Source of the DNA: Chionoecetes opilio
Taxonomy: Eukaryota; Arthropoda; Malacostraca; Decapoda; Majidae
Direction: 5' to 3'
DNA length: 64,000 nt
Assembly: GCA_016584305.1 (NCBI GenBank)
Contig: JACEEZ010004806.1
Coordinates: 84,318-148,317 of the forward strand
Part shown: positions 47,594 to 59,459 of the stretch, one piece after another
Layout of the letters: the number at the start of each line of letters is the position of its first letter
Numbering within the stretch: the first letter of the stretch is position 1
Notes under the pieces: model-generated
The model's database searches: none
Told to the model about the DNA's origin: nothing
The model's input: only the letters and a program-made list of their open reading frames with translations
Made by a program: the position numbers and the translations under genes

Positions 47594-47993
47594 ACTCGAG
47601 GGCGGGAGCCTAATGATTTTTTATCTTTGGGATCATCTACGGTCCTTAGGCCGCAGTGAAGGGCCCGGGGGGGACCTAGACACCACCCAAACGTGACTTT
47701 TTTTCTTCTCGAGGAGTACAAGTGACACTGGCTCACCTCGAGAGGCTGAAACGTTCACTCAGGCAAACCTGAGCTACAAAAAGCTGGAGGGGGTAGTGTG
47801 TGGTCCCCGTTTAATGCTGGTTTTTGCGAGAATCGTTTTCCCCCATGGATAGTATTTTCATTTTCTACGTAGCCTACTAGGGCAAACAGGAGTTGACTGC
47901 AATTTAGTTTTGGGGGTGTATCAGAAAATTCAGCAACTTCTTTTTGTTTTGGGGTTCAATTTTTTTATTTCTTGTCGTATTTTTTTTTTTTGT

Positions 47994-48106
47994 CAGATAG
48001 CAATTAACAAGTTTTCTAAAAGAAGTCACGCGGAGAACCCACGAGGACGCAGTAATTTAAAAAGGATCTCCCGGGGAAGTTTGGGCATACTTCCGAAAAA
48101 GGTTGG
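47994..48106 (+). pseudogene. Sulfotransferase penultimate exon, decayed
   Basis: Matches the exon at 23540-23648 (opposite orientation): CAGATAGCAATTAACAAGTT, AGTCACGCGGAGAACCC, GATCTCCCGGGGAAGTTTG, TTCCGAAAAAGG. Several single-base indels break the frame. Only AYFRK remains clear. It lies on the same strand as sulfotransferase copy A, so it could be that gene's downstream exon. Confidence 0.75.
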
Positions 48107-48207
48107 CATTTGGTACGAGTTCTGCTCTGATATTTAGAACAGGATGGAAACCTTTGTGTGTTCCTTTCTTTTTCGGTTTAGAGAAGTAAAAAGACTGGGT
48201 TGCAGGA

Positions 48208-48302
48208 CAACCGGGGGCTGGAAAAACCATTACCCCGGGGCTGCAGAAAAGGTGGATGAGTGGATAAGAGAAAGTTGCAGAAACTGGCGTGTGCTTCAAA
48301 TG
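48208..48302 (+). pseudogene. Sulfotransferase terminal exon, decayed
   Basis: TTGCAGGACAACCGGGGGCTGG matches the acceptor and start of the exon at 23273-23376. It continues with GTGGATGAGTGGATAAGAG and GGCGTGTGCTTCAAATGAAT at the stop. The frame is broken by losses (GGACTGG to GGGCTGG and others). The 3' flank (CTGCCTTGGAGGTTA) is also shared, so this is an inverted duplicate of the 23-kb locus. Confidence 0.75.
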
Positions 48303-48674
48303 AATCATGAAAACCTCCCCCTGCCTTGGAGGTTAGCAGTCTCATGTGGTCAAATACCCTCTACAACAAAATACCCCCACTCGGATCCCCCCCAAAGGGA
48401 ATTTTTGTTATCCGCCCGGTGGCGGCCGCCGTGGCGGGGTTTAAACCCTTCTCGCCCCTTTATTGTGATAAGACCTGAATTTAAAATCTTACCTGTTTTT
48501 ATTGAGCCAGCATGAACCCAACATAGAAAAGAATAAAATAATACAAGGACACGTTTTTAATACACATACAAATCGAACCCTGGTTTAAAGCATCAAAATT
48601 TCGTCAAAACTGGATATTTTCATGGGTTTTTAGGGAGACACCCCCCTGATAAAACAACTTGGCACTCCCCGGGA

Positions 48675-49115
48675 AATACATTTAGTACATTAATTTAGTA
48701 CATTTTTTGTACAAATTTTAATTTTTAGTACATTATTTTCACATTTTTTTAGTATGTATTTAAGTACATTTTTTATAATTTTTTAAAACATATTTTTATA
48801 CGTTTTTTTGTACACTATTTTAGTACATTATTTTATTTTATTATTATAGTACATTTTTTTGTACATTTTTTAGTATTTTTTAGGACATTATTAGTACCTT
48901 TTCTGGAATTATTTAAGTACATTATTTAGTACATTATTAAAATACCCTTTTTGTACATTTTTAGTGCATTGTTGTACATTTGAAGTACATTATTCGTACA
49001 TTTTAAGTATATTTTAGACATTTTTTTTGTACATAATGGAGTACTTTTTAACATTTTGTAGTAATTTTTTTTGTATAATATTTTAGTATTTTTTGACATT
49101 TTTTCGTACCCCATT
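48675..49115. repeat. TAGTACATTTTT short tandem repeats
   Basis: About 30 degenerate units built on TTAGTACATTTTTTGTACATT. Non-coding. Confidence 0.85.
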
Positions 49116-49136
49116 TCTCCCCAATAAATATATCAG

Positions 49137-49345
49137 ATTTCGCTATGTGTGAAGTAAAAATTTCTGCTTACAGGCAAGGAAGTAGAGAACTTCTCTAGCT
49201 TCATTTTTACATGAGGAGATTTTCAGTGTTCAAAGCTGGTTGAGGGGATACGTATATATGCTGTAGTGGCCCGGTGTTGATCTCCGTCCCATTAGCCCTT
49301 GAGCTGTGGGGGGTGACAACCCGCTACCCCGGGGGCATATTCCTT
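49137..49345 (-). repeat. SINE (family 2) tail fragment and shared flank
   Basis: GTGACAACCCGCTACCCCG and GTTGATCTCCGTCCCATTAG match the 22.3-22.5 kb copy in the same orientation, as does the flank TTCGCTATGTGTGAAGTA, so the two loci share more than the SINE. Confidence 0.6.
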
Positions 49346-49735
49346 TCTCTATAAAGAATGTGGTTTCCGAGTGAAGACGCTTGGCTGTGCTCCAAAACTA
49401 CCCATAGGATTTTCTCTAAAATACCTCATTGTGATTTCCCACACAAAAGTTACAATTGCTGAATCATTTACAGTTCGTCACCTGCACTATGTGGCCAGTT
49501 GCCAAATAGTCCGAATATATCATCACTACTGATTTTTTATGTGCTACTGACGAAAACCTACTCAGTAGTTTATATCATGACTCTGTCTAAATCTACCCTG
49601 TTTTTTCACGTTGTTTTTATGCTTTGTATCTGCAAGTATTACGGTTTCACAATTTTGCTACTCGTTTTTTTTTTCGGGCAAACGACAACGGCGGAGGACA
49701 CTCAGACATAAACACCAGCTGGCGATCTTATGTAT
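49346..49735. other. Unassigned stretch before the DIRS element
   Basis: No recognised gene or repeat. Base composition changes sharply to GC-rich at about 49690. Confidence 0.4.
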
Positions 49736-49744
49736 TCGCCACTC

Positions 49745-50580
49745 GGCTTGATATTTTGAGTGGGACAGGTACATAGTGGACAGTAACGAGCCAACGAAGC
49801 ACGAGGCCGTACTCCACTGTGCCCCCTTCCCGTACCCTCATCCCAAGGAATGGGGGCGGAGGAAGGCCCAGAGCGCAGCAACCACAACCCGGACGTCATG
49901 GGCGCGAGGGCGTGACCCGGATCCGCCGACTCGATGACGCCCCGGAGCGGCCGCAATCCCCCTGGGGTTTTGGTGAGGGGACGACCAGTGACAGGATCGC
50001 GGAACAGGAACTGCAGGTCGCACTGCCCAGGGCTCGGAAGCATCCAGGTACACCGGAGCGCCGGAAACCGGCACAGGGGTGTGCGCGGGTCCCAGCAACC
50101 AAGCCGGAACGACGACCGGTTGGAGACGTGGTCCTGCCGCTCGTTTCCTTACTTACCCACACCTTGGGCGAGAGGGAGAGGGAGACAGCGAGCAGTCCCG
50201 CGAGAAGGTCGTCCACTGGGGGAAACGGTTCGGCGCCCTCGGCTACGAAGCCCGAAACCCCCGTAGCCCAGTGGCCACCAGGAACAAGGCCTTCTGACGT
50301 AGGCGAGGTCCTGCAGCGTCCGACCCAAACTGGTCGCCCTGTCATGAACCGGAGAACCTTCTCCAGGACCAAAGGGACCAGACGACGGGGAGGGGGGTTT
50401 TGGTGGAACAAACCCCTCTTCAACAGGGTCACAGAACGCCGGTCCTGACCAAACCCCAACGTATTTGAGGGGTCCGCCAGGGCCGCAAGGTGAAAGTGGA
50501 GAGAGTAGCGGAGAAACTCCCACGGTCGTGTGGCCAGGAAGAGAGAAATCACAGGCGACTGCGATTCAGCAGACGTCACG
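49745..50580 (-). pseudogene. DIRS tyrosine recombinase, decayed
   Basis: LLKRGLFHQNPPPRR is typical of the DIRS/Crypton recombinase N-terminal half. A following segment LATGLRGFRA-like (mixed frames near 50290) corresponds to the first catalytic arginine region. AHDVR near 49890 is the H-x-x-R box, and SLARYCPL near 49790 is the likely catalytic tyrosine. These motifs fall in at least three frames. In DIRS elements this enzyme integrates circular DNA copies without an integrase. Confidence 0.65.
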
Positions 50581-50859
50581 GAAGGCCCCTTGAGTTTAGG
50601 AACGACTGAAAGGCCTTGTCCAGTGAGACTGATACTGTCTCGTAGAGACGGGCGAAGAGCCCAACATGTCCTCCGCTACCGCGTCCGAGACCGTCCGACG
50701 GAGAGAGGTACGGAGAAACTCCAGGCTGGGTAAGCTTCAAGGGTGGAAAGGAAGCCTGGCCGGGAAGCTCCTCCAACAAAGCGAGGGCCCCTAGAGGAAC
50801 CGGGGAAGGACACCAGGCACTTCATTTCGGAGAAACCACGTTCGCCGGCCAGAGAGGAG

Positions 50860-51890
50860 CAGACCAAGGTCACTTGCCCCTCTGTAGGAAACGCAGTTTT
50901 GGTTGCATACCTTCCAGAGACGCTGGGGTGCAGGGCGGCGGAACAGTAACATGGCGCCACCTGTTCCATTCTTCCGTGAGGGCGTCCGGGCCTCCGCAGC
51001 TGTCCGGGGTCCGGTCCACCTCGTCAAAAGGTCTGTAGTTGGGCAGGTAGTGGCGGTGGGACTCAAAGATGTCCACCTCCGGAGTGCCCCCAGCGCCGAC
51101 AGAGGCGCCAAAAGCGCGTCCGGTGAAGCTGCCACTCTACCTACGAGCCCTGGAAGCGAGACGTGCGTCGGCCCCCATTCTCTCCACTCCCGGCAGGAAC
51201 CTGGCAGACGATGAAGGTTGAAACGGCCGCCAGGCCGAAGATCGCTCCAAAGGACAACAGAAGGGCGGATCTGGAAGTTCCCTTGGCGGCGCGACAGTGG
51301 ACCGCGACCATGTTGTCCACTCGAAGCAGCGAGCCGTCCCATCTAGGACGGGTTTCGATCGGAGGAAGAGAAGAGGGACCAGCAGGCTCCTTGACGTTTG
51401 ATGTGGTCCTGCGCTCCACCCCGGACCACCCGCCGAAACCCTGCCGCCGTCGGAGGTTGGTTTAGCCCCACCCGACGTCCGGACGCACCCGACTCACGAA
51501 GACCGTAGGGGCGGAGGCATCCACCCCGTCCACGCGGAGAAACGCCCGCCACCAATCCACTCGTCTAGGATGTGAGGGCCAGGGGATGACGGTCCGTAGC
51601 AAGTCCGCGGGGTCGCACCGGAACGGCTGTGGTCACCAACCGGACAGGCTACGGGACCGAAGACCTGCGGCCAGGGGAGTTGACTTCTGCGCGAAGTTTG
51701 AAGCGGCCGAGAAGGACTCCCAATGGCCTCCTTGACAAAAAACGGACACACGAGGCTCCGGAAGAGTCGTTGATGAAGCTTGGCCGCTTTTCCCCCGAGA
51801 TGGCGGGACCGCAGCTGACGGAGTCCCATTGCATCCGCCAAGTAATGCGGGGGAGAGGGGTAAGGACGACTTTCCTTGTTTGACTAGAAC
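50860..51890 (-). pseudogene. DIRS RNase H region, decayed
   Basis: Minus-strand SLLRVDNMVAVHCRAAKG and LLSFGAIFGLAAVSTFIVC correspond to the R-x-DN-x-x-x-V-x-Y-I-N/G segment and following helices of DIRS RNase H. EEWNRWRHVTVPPPC downstream matches the W-x(4)-(Y/V)-x-F-P-P linker typical before the recombinase. Split over frames. Confidence 0.65.
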
Positions 51891-52860
51891 CCATCTCCCC
51901 CGCCACCACCAAAGCTCGGTTCAGCATGCGACCGGCTTCCTCCTGAGACGGGCGGAAACACGCCAATCGTACAATACATGAGGCATTGACCCCTGCAGAC
52001 CCATCCGCTTATGCCACCACCTGGTGAGCCGCGTAAAAACCCTCGGGCGGATGGAGAGGCCGAAGGCAGTCTGGTGAACTGCCTACGTGGTCCCGAATCC
52101 CACCTGGAATGCCAGGAAGCGCCGGAACCGATGATGATGGGGACCATGCAGTAGGCGTCCTTGAGAGTCGAGGGACGCCATCCGTCCCCTTGCCTCAGCC
52201 GAAGGCGGCCTGGGCCAAGTCAGCATACGAACCGTGTTATGCGCACAAAATCCGTTTAGGCGGCTGATGTCCAAGATAAGCCGCCCCTTCGAAAGTCCCT
52301 TCTTGGGTACGATGAAAATGCGTGAAAGGAGACCTTTCCCCGCGCCTTTCTCCACTACCCCCGGAGGGAGTGCAATGTCCGACACGTGGGCGGCTAGCCT
52401 GTGGAGACCGGCTCCCCAGAATAGGTCGCCGAAGGGGCGGTAGGGGGCAAATCCAGGGCCAAGAAAGACCGTTCGAACCACCCTGGCGCCCAACCTCTCT
52501 GCGCCAGGCTGTTGCCCGAAAACCGGACAGAGGCCCTGGAAGGGAGGCTCAGAAGCGAGAGCGCCCTTGAGGAAGGCTTGTGACAGTAGCGGCCCCGGCC
52601 CGAGGCGAAAGGCCCGAGACCCAAGCCCCTGAATCCGTAGCCCACCCCACTGGGCGACGAGGAATCCTTGGGGCCATCCCACGGGTGGCACTCCTGACTG
52701 CCCACCTCCTCGCGAGAAGAGCCAACCGACGAACATCTGCCGGCCCCCTCCCCGGACCCCCCGGCCGAGAACGGTCTGGGGTCCGGATAGACCCAGAGTG
52801 ACGGTGGGGGGGATGTGAGGCGAGACACTGCTGCAAGGAGGGCCGTCCGACAAGACCTCC
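51890..52860 (-). pseudogene. DIRS reverse transcriptase, decayed
   Basis: SRIFIVPKKGLSKGRLILDI then SRLNGF at about 52330-52230 matches the DIRS motif (I/V)-P-K-K-x(n)-R-x-(I/V)-(L/I)-D. MASLDSQG then HHRFRRFLAFQV is the motif A region (SLDLKDAY..P.H.RFRRFLAF). SARGFLRGSPGG-like sequence is motif B. The expected YLDD box is reduced to VLYDW at about 51965, missing the catalytic Asp pair. Frameshifts near 52150 and 51990. Inactive. Confidence 0.7.
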
Positions 52861-52899
52861 GAATCGAAGGGACTAATCCGGAGAATCTGCTGTCGAGTC

Positions 52900-54620
52900 T
52901 AGCTCCCGGCAGGCCCGAAATCCTCGCCGCCGAAGAGCCAGCGGGCATGGACGGCCCTGTCAATGCAGGGCGGACCCGTCGGGGAGGGAGGCGCCGTATG
53001 CATCACAGGCGGTCCGACAAAGCCCGCCGACATCCGACCGGGAGGCCGGGGAGAGAGAAGAGTGATCCACGGCGAGGGAGGAAAGCCACTCCGCCAGGGC
53101 TGGACTGAATAAGGCAACAAAGCGGTCCACAGGGGGCGTGTTTGCCCTGCTCCTGAAAGTCCCTGGCGAAAAAGCTCCTCCTTCACCGGTTGCGCCCGCC
53201 ACCGGGAGGTCCTTGGCAGAAAAACGGGACACCGGAGGAAATCAGCAATCACACGTGGAAAGCCCACAGAGGCCGGAGAACGGGATCGGGGGCCGCAGGA
53301 CTGAAGGAAGGAGGACCCCCGGTTCACACTGGTGGTACCCGTTCTCACACTTCGGCATGGGTCCAGGCCGGCCTTCATCACCGGGCAACCGGTCCTTTGG
53401 CTCCGAGAGAAAGCCACCTGGCTCCTGGCTTCCCTCCACCGCACGGGAAGCCTCCCTGACCAAACGAGTCTCAGCCAGTAAGGGAGGCCAGAGCATCGAC
53501 AGCCGGCCGCCGAAGAAACCGCAGGCTGCTTCGAGGAGCGTTCATAGGCGAAGAGCAAGGAATCCGGCGGTAGAGGAAGGACTCCTGTCCCCCGTCCACC
53601 CGGAGCGAAGCACCTCCAAGTCCGAACTGGGCCCCAGGAGCCGTCCTCCGAGACGACCGATGGCAACACAGCCGCCGTCGCCGTCTCACAAAGCAATCGA
53701 CGAGGTGGCAATCGGTGCCCAGGTAAACAGGACGGAGGAAGAAGGAGGGAGTCCCAGTCATCCTCCGCCGGGACGAGGGAAGTGCACCTAGAAGCACCTC
53801 AGAAGAAAAGCTGAGTAAGGGCCCGGTGGACGGATAGCCAGGGGGCGGAAGTCCCCGACCGTCGTCGCTTGGGCACGGGTAGGGAAGCATCCTCTTTTCC
53901 CCGTCGTAGTCACACCAGGTAGTCCATCCTCGACTACCAAAGACGCAGAAGAGGCCACCGGTGAGAGTGAAGCAGGCTATGGGACCCTGCGACGCCTCGG
54001 AGTCGGAGAATGGGACCCAGAAGTTAAGTGCCCTCCATTCTTGCCTGAAGAGTTCCACTGAAGACATCCAAGCCGACAACCCCGGAGGTAAAGAGTGAGG
54101 GTGGGGATGCCCAGGAGAACGCCTAACAGCCGTAGGAGCCAACAGACCCAGCGGCAAGTCCTCGACCTGGGAGTCGCGCTCATGGTTAGGGACTTGATGG
54201 AGACCGCCAGATCTTGCTCCCCCGGGTCAGCAGCACGATCGGACGCCGAGCTCATGGGAAGAAGAGGCATGGGGTTCGGGGGTGCGAGACGATAGGAGTA
54301 TGGACGACCTTGGCGTGGCCCAGCCGAGAACCCAGAGACCGGTCGCGCCCCGGACAGACTGAAGTGGCGCGTTTGGCAGACTTCAAAGCCTTCGACCACC
54401 ACTCCTTGAGGTGCAGCATAGGCCTCGCCAGTAAAGCAGGGCACACCCCCCGCTCCGGGAGGATGAGCCCCCCGCAGCCATCCAGCACATACCGGGCAAT
54501 CGGCTGTACGAAAAAGTTCCGACAGAAGCACGGGCGTGCGAGGAGCAGAACTGTGGCCTCGGGCCTAAAAGATAACCGGAGCAGCCCTGGGCCCACATTG
54601 ATCCGCTGAAAAGAAGGGTA
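52900..54620 (-). pseudogene. DIRS 5' region, probable gag remnant
   Basis: Minus-strand frames about 53711-52899 and 54157-53471 lead into the reverse transcriptase region and are in the position of the first DIRS gene. No zinc knuckle or other motif is recognisable and the two frames overlap out of phase. The assignment is by position only. Confidence 0.4.
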
Positions 54621-54719
54621 AAACAGTGAGGGGGAAAGGGACTAGACGCAAACATACGAAAAGCCCCAAAACCCCCACCTGCATCGCCACACACACCACT
54701 GCCCCGACCCCCAGGTCAG

Positions 54720-55390
54720 TGGATGGTCGGGGAGGGGGGGGTCGAGTGGCAGCCCAGGGACCGCTCAACTCCCTACCCCCCGGGCCCATGGGAGGGTCCG
54801 GGCGAGGGAGCGGGAAGGTTTGGGCACCCGCAAAGCGACGTAACCATCCGCCATCTCAGCGTACACGTGGCCAGGCCGGGGCGTGGCAAAACCAGGTACC
54901 CCCAAACCCCCCGCACGAGCCCGAAGGGAGGTCCGGCGTGGGGGGGTTCTTGCTGGGAAGAACTACGGAACCATCCGCCATCGCAGCTTACACGTGGCAG
55001 ACCGGAACCAACCGGAAACCCCCCCCGCACCGGCCTATGGGAGGGCCGGCCAGGGGGGAGGGGCGTGGGCTGGGAGAACTACGTAACGCATCCGCCCATC
55101 TCAGCTTACAACACGGGCAGACCAGGAACACCGAAACCCCCCCCCTCACCGCCTATGGGAAGGGACCGGCCAGGGGGGAGGGGCGTGGCTGGGAGAACTA
55201 CGTAACCATCCCGCCCATCTCACTTACACGGTGGCAGACCAGGAACCGCGAACCCCCCCCCCACCCCCCCCGCACCGGCCCTATCGGAGGAAACCGGCCG
55301 GGGGGAGGTGGGGCGTGGCTGGGATAACTACTTAACCATCCCCCCATCTCAGCTTCACGTGGCAGACCAGGTGTTCCAGCCAGGACTCCC
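54720..55390. repeat. About 120-bp GC-rich tandem repeats, five copies
   Basis: ACTACGTAACCATCCGCC-type landmarks at about 54839, 54960, 55078, 55197 and 55326. Each unit also contains CTTACACGTGGCAGACC and GGGGGGAGGGGCGTGG. They lie upstream of the DIRS genes. Confidence 0.85.
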
Positions 55391-55399
55391 TGCGGGGAA

Positions 55400-56310
55400 A
55401 TAATGCCCCGGGAGAAAGGGTGAAAGCCGCGCCCATTGGGGCGGTAGCTTAACACCACAGACACAGACACAGACCACCAGCCGAAAATATTAGACACAGC
55501 TGGCCCCCGGCCAGGGTAAAGAATAAACTCCCTCATCCCCGTAAAAAACCTTTACAGAAGGAATACGCGCATAAATGGGTAAAAACTCACACACACCCAC
55601 GTAAACACGAAAAAACAGCAGGTGCTTACCATATGGCCCCTGAATACAAACAACACCTGTTATAGGAGAAGCAGGTGTTTGACGTGATTAATGCAACAAG
55701 AAGAATGATGATGGCTCCGATACGGCTGGCGGACAAGTCCGGCCTCCGTCCAGATGGCACGGCGTTGCCAGACTATGTTCTTTTTCAGAATTATCTAAGT
55801 GGAGCCTGGTAATGTAATTACCAAATGTTGGATGGTTGCCTTTATAAACCCGGTTATTTGCCCTGGGTCGATCTTTCCATATCCTATAGCTTAGTGCAGC
55901 TAGCTCTAAGGGGACCTAAAAACACGAGTACGTCTGGCAATACCCGATTACCCATCATCATTTATGGTACATAGAGTGACTAGGATAACAGGCTAATGTG
56001 GCATCAGTTATTCGCATCAGGAAGGTTCGATCAACTTCATCCCGAGTATGAAAGCAGTATAATACTCTCTGCCACTCTAATACAGGTTGTCGTTGCATGA
56101 GTGCGGGTGTACAACAAGATAAGCTTTAACTTCATTCTTTGTGCCATTTCCCCTTTTTGCACTGATTGTGACCACTTACAAAGAGTCGTGTCGTGGTTCA
56201 TACTCAAACTCTGCGCCACCTGTAAGCAACGGACTTTGACGGACCTTTAAACCACATACTGTAGATTTTCAAAGCACACTCAACCTGAAGACATTCCCCC
56301 GAGCTCACCC
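55400..56310. other. Unassigned stretch with one shared repeat
   Basis: 56085-56190 duplicates 24070-24170. The rest shows no gene. Confidence 0.45.
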
Positions 56311-56314
56311 TCCC

Positions 56315-59280
56315 CAGAATGTGGGCCCCAGAACATTTAATTCTACGTCACGGTTTTTGTTTACATCGGTGCATTGTGGGGATAAGGAGGGGTCGCCGCG
56401 GGTGGACCTACGAAGGGAAAACTACGGCGATGGAAGATTTCGAGTTATTTTGCTCGAAATTGCTATTCCAGGTGCTATATTACTGTGCTCTCTTCTCGCT
56501 TACAACACTATAGAGAAGACCTAGGTAATGTGCTGATGTGCAGAGCTTCTAAACCAAGAAAACAAGTCATAACAAGCCTCGTCAAACGGTAAGCAGCTGG
56601 TAGGTACGTAATGTGTACCCTCCTACTTGCTTATTTCTTAATGAGACTCTGCTGTGACTGTTTTCCTGTTTTAGAAGCCTCTGCACATCAACCATCACCT
56701 CAGGTCTTCTCTATGGTTGTCCAGCGACAACGAAATGATAGCACTTGGAATTATCAATTTTCGCCCAAAACTACTCGAAATTTTTTCCATCGTCGTAGTC
56801 TTTCCTCTTTGTAGGTTGTACATTTCCAGGGTATGATAGTATTAAAATACCAACCTTAATATTGATTCCTTTTGTTGCTTTTCTCCATAATAATATGGTA
56901 TTTATTCTAGTGTGTGCCCATACTCCCTCTCCCACAAACAATCTTGGTGACCTGGGGAATAGCGGATTTTTTTGGCTGAGGTACAAATTATGCTTCCGCA
57001 CCACTAGTTTTTTGAGTTAGGGGGTGTTGTAAAAAATTGTCTAGATCTAGGGAAAATTCATTGATTTCTTCGTGAGTCCAGAGACTGTGAAACCTGACGA
57101 TCCTCACAGAAGGAATGACCGAAGTGTCGAGAACACCCCCAACCACTAGTAGGTTAGGTTTCTATTTGATTAGTTTAAGGTCAAGTTTATATTTGGTTAG
57201 GTTAAGGTAGGTTATATTTTGTTAGGTATATTTGGTTAGGTTACAATTGGTGGTAGGTTAGGTTTAGTTTGATTGGTTTTTGGTTAGATTTGGTGTAGGT
57301 TGATTTGGTTATGTTAACTTAGGTTATATTTGGTTAGGTTAGGTTAATTTTGTCAGGCAAATTTCATCTAGATATAAGGTAATTACCCTAGAGCTAGGGA
57401 ATTTAACCCCCCATACACACTCTTAAATATGTGTTTCCGACCATAATTGTTCCCGCCACCCGAAAACCCCGCATTCCCTACAGGTCCTCCAAACTTGTTT
57501 GGTAACTTGGGGGAGAGGAAAGTATGGGCAAACACTATAATTTTATATGTGGGGTTTAATATTTAATGTGGGGGTTTTTTCGGGTGGGACAATTATGCTC
57601 GGAACCATAATTTAGAAGTTGTTTATTGGTGAAATTTTTCCTGGATCTAGGTAATTACCTTCTTCTAGAGAATTTGCCTAACCAAAATTAACCTAAACCT
57701 ACCAATATACCTTAAGCTAACCTAACCAAATCTAATCAAACTAACTAACCAAATCGAACTCACCTGCCCTAACCCAACCAAATCTAACCGTAACCTTCTA
57801 CGGTGGGTTTGGTGTTCTCGACACTTCCGGTCATCATTCTGTGAGGATCGTCTGTTCACGATGTCTCTGGACTCAGAAGAAATCCAATGAATTTTCCCTA
57901 GATCTATGCATTTTTTACAACACCCCTCATCAAAAACTAGTTGTTGCGACGCATATTTTGTACCCCAGCCAAAAAGCCCGCATTCCCCCAGCCCCCCCGT
58001 ATTCCCCTAGCAGGTCCCCAAGCTTGTTTGTGGGAGAGGGAAGTATGGGCCAACGTAGCACTAGAATAATCCCGGGAATTTTTACCCCCTATACACAACT
58101 CTTAATTATGTGTTTCCAACGCTACTTTGTTCCCCCCCGAACACCCCCGCATTCCTCCCAGATCCCAAAAAAAGACTTGTTTGGGAAGTGGAGAGTATGG
58201 GCAAACACTAGAATTTTACCAAATTCCCTGAGATTTCTAGGTAATTACCTTATATGCTATAGAAATTTTGCCTAACCAAAACTAAACTAACCTAACCTAA
58301 CCTAACCAATGTAACCTAAGCTAACCTAAGCCAGATATAACCAAACCCTAACCTAACCAAATCTACCTAACCTAACCTTAACCTAACCAAAATCTAACCT
58401 AACCTCCTAGCGGGAGGTTGGGGTGGGTTCTCGACAGTTGCGGAATCATTTCTGTGAGGATCGTCGTTCACCGTTCTGGACAAAAAGAAAAGTACAGAAA
58501 AAAGAAGATCCAATGACTTTTCCCTAATCTAAGATTGCAAAAATTTTTACAACACCCCTAACTCGAAAAACTCTGTGGTTGCGAACGCATATTTTGTACC
58601 CCAGCCAAAATCCCCGCATTCCCACCAGGTCCCCAAGCTTGTTTTGTGGGAGAGGGGGAGTATGGGCAAAACACTAAATAATACCCTACTTATTATGAGG
58701 AAAGACAACAAAAAGGAACTCAATTAATAACGTCTTTTAATATTATCATAAACCGATGATATGTATACAACCTACAAAGAGAAGACTACGACGATGAAAA
58801 ACATTCGAGTTGTTTTTGGTCGAAAATTGTAGTCCATGTTGCTATATTTTCCGTGCTCGCTGACAACACCAGAGAAGACCTGAGGTATGGTTGATGTGCA
58901 GAGGCTTTCTAAACCAGAAAACAGTCACAGCAGAGTCTCATTAAGCAGTAAGCAAGGGTAGGGACACGTTTACTACCTACCGTTGCTTACCTTTTGACGA
59001 GGCGCTGTGTTATGACCTCTGTTTTCTTGGTTTAGAGCCTCTGCACATCAGCCATTACTCAGGTCTTCTCTATGGTTGTTGTCAGCCGAGAAGAGAGCAC
59101 AGTATATAGCAACCTGAATATCAATTTCGCGCCAAAATAACTCGAAATTCTCCCATCGCCGTAGTTTTTCTTCCCTTCGTAGGTCTCACCCGCGACGGCG
59201 ACCCGCCTTATCCCCCACAATGCACCGATGTAAAACAACCGTGACGTAGTTATGGGTAGGGGTCCATTTAGTTGCTAACC
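56315..59280. mobile_element. Nested foldback complex
   Basis: 56315-56520 (CGTCACGGTTTTTGTTTACA, ACCTACGAAGGGAAAACTAC) recurs inverted at 59060-59265. Between them are family-B foldback arms (CCCATACTCCCTCTCCCACA and its complement at 56915, 57515, 58040, 58195 and 58655) and GGTTAG/CCTAACC runs at 57145-57350, 57670-57800 and 58270-58410. Non-coding. Confidence 0.75.
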
Positions 59281-59459
59281 ACTCGCCCCCGCCTCCCCCT
59301 TTAAATAAATAATTTTGTTGGAGGTCGTATCAATGGCGTAGAGACGGAATAAGAGCAAATCAAATTATTTCCCGCGCCACGACACTATTAGAGTTACTAG
59401 TCTAGAGTCGTCCTAGTCGACTAGCCGCCCGTCCTAATATGCCCTAGAGTGACCTGGAA

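Larger units (their letters stand above)
49740..55400 (-). mobile_element. DIRS-type retrotransposon, decayed
   Basis: GC-rich block with, in minus-strand order, a gag-like region, reverse transcriptase, RNase H and a tyrosine recombinase, the defining gene order of DIRS elements. About 120-bp tandem repeats lie at its 5' side (54720-55390). I could not define termini. All frames are interrupted by short indels. Many apparent plus-strand frames in this block are GC-rich shadows. Confidence 0.75.

Noticed and set aside
49819..55327. Numerous long plus-strand frames in the GC-rich block
   Set aside because: They are antisense to DIRS reverse transcriptase, RNase H and recombinase and show no domain of their own.
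55960..56000. TAGGATAACAGGCTAAT, similar to a large-subunit rRNA / homing-endonuclease site
   Set aside because: The match is short and the neighbouring sequence shows no rRNA similarity.
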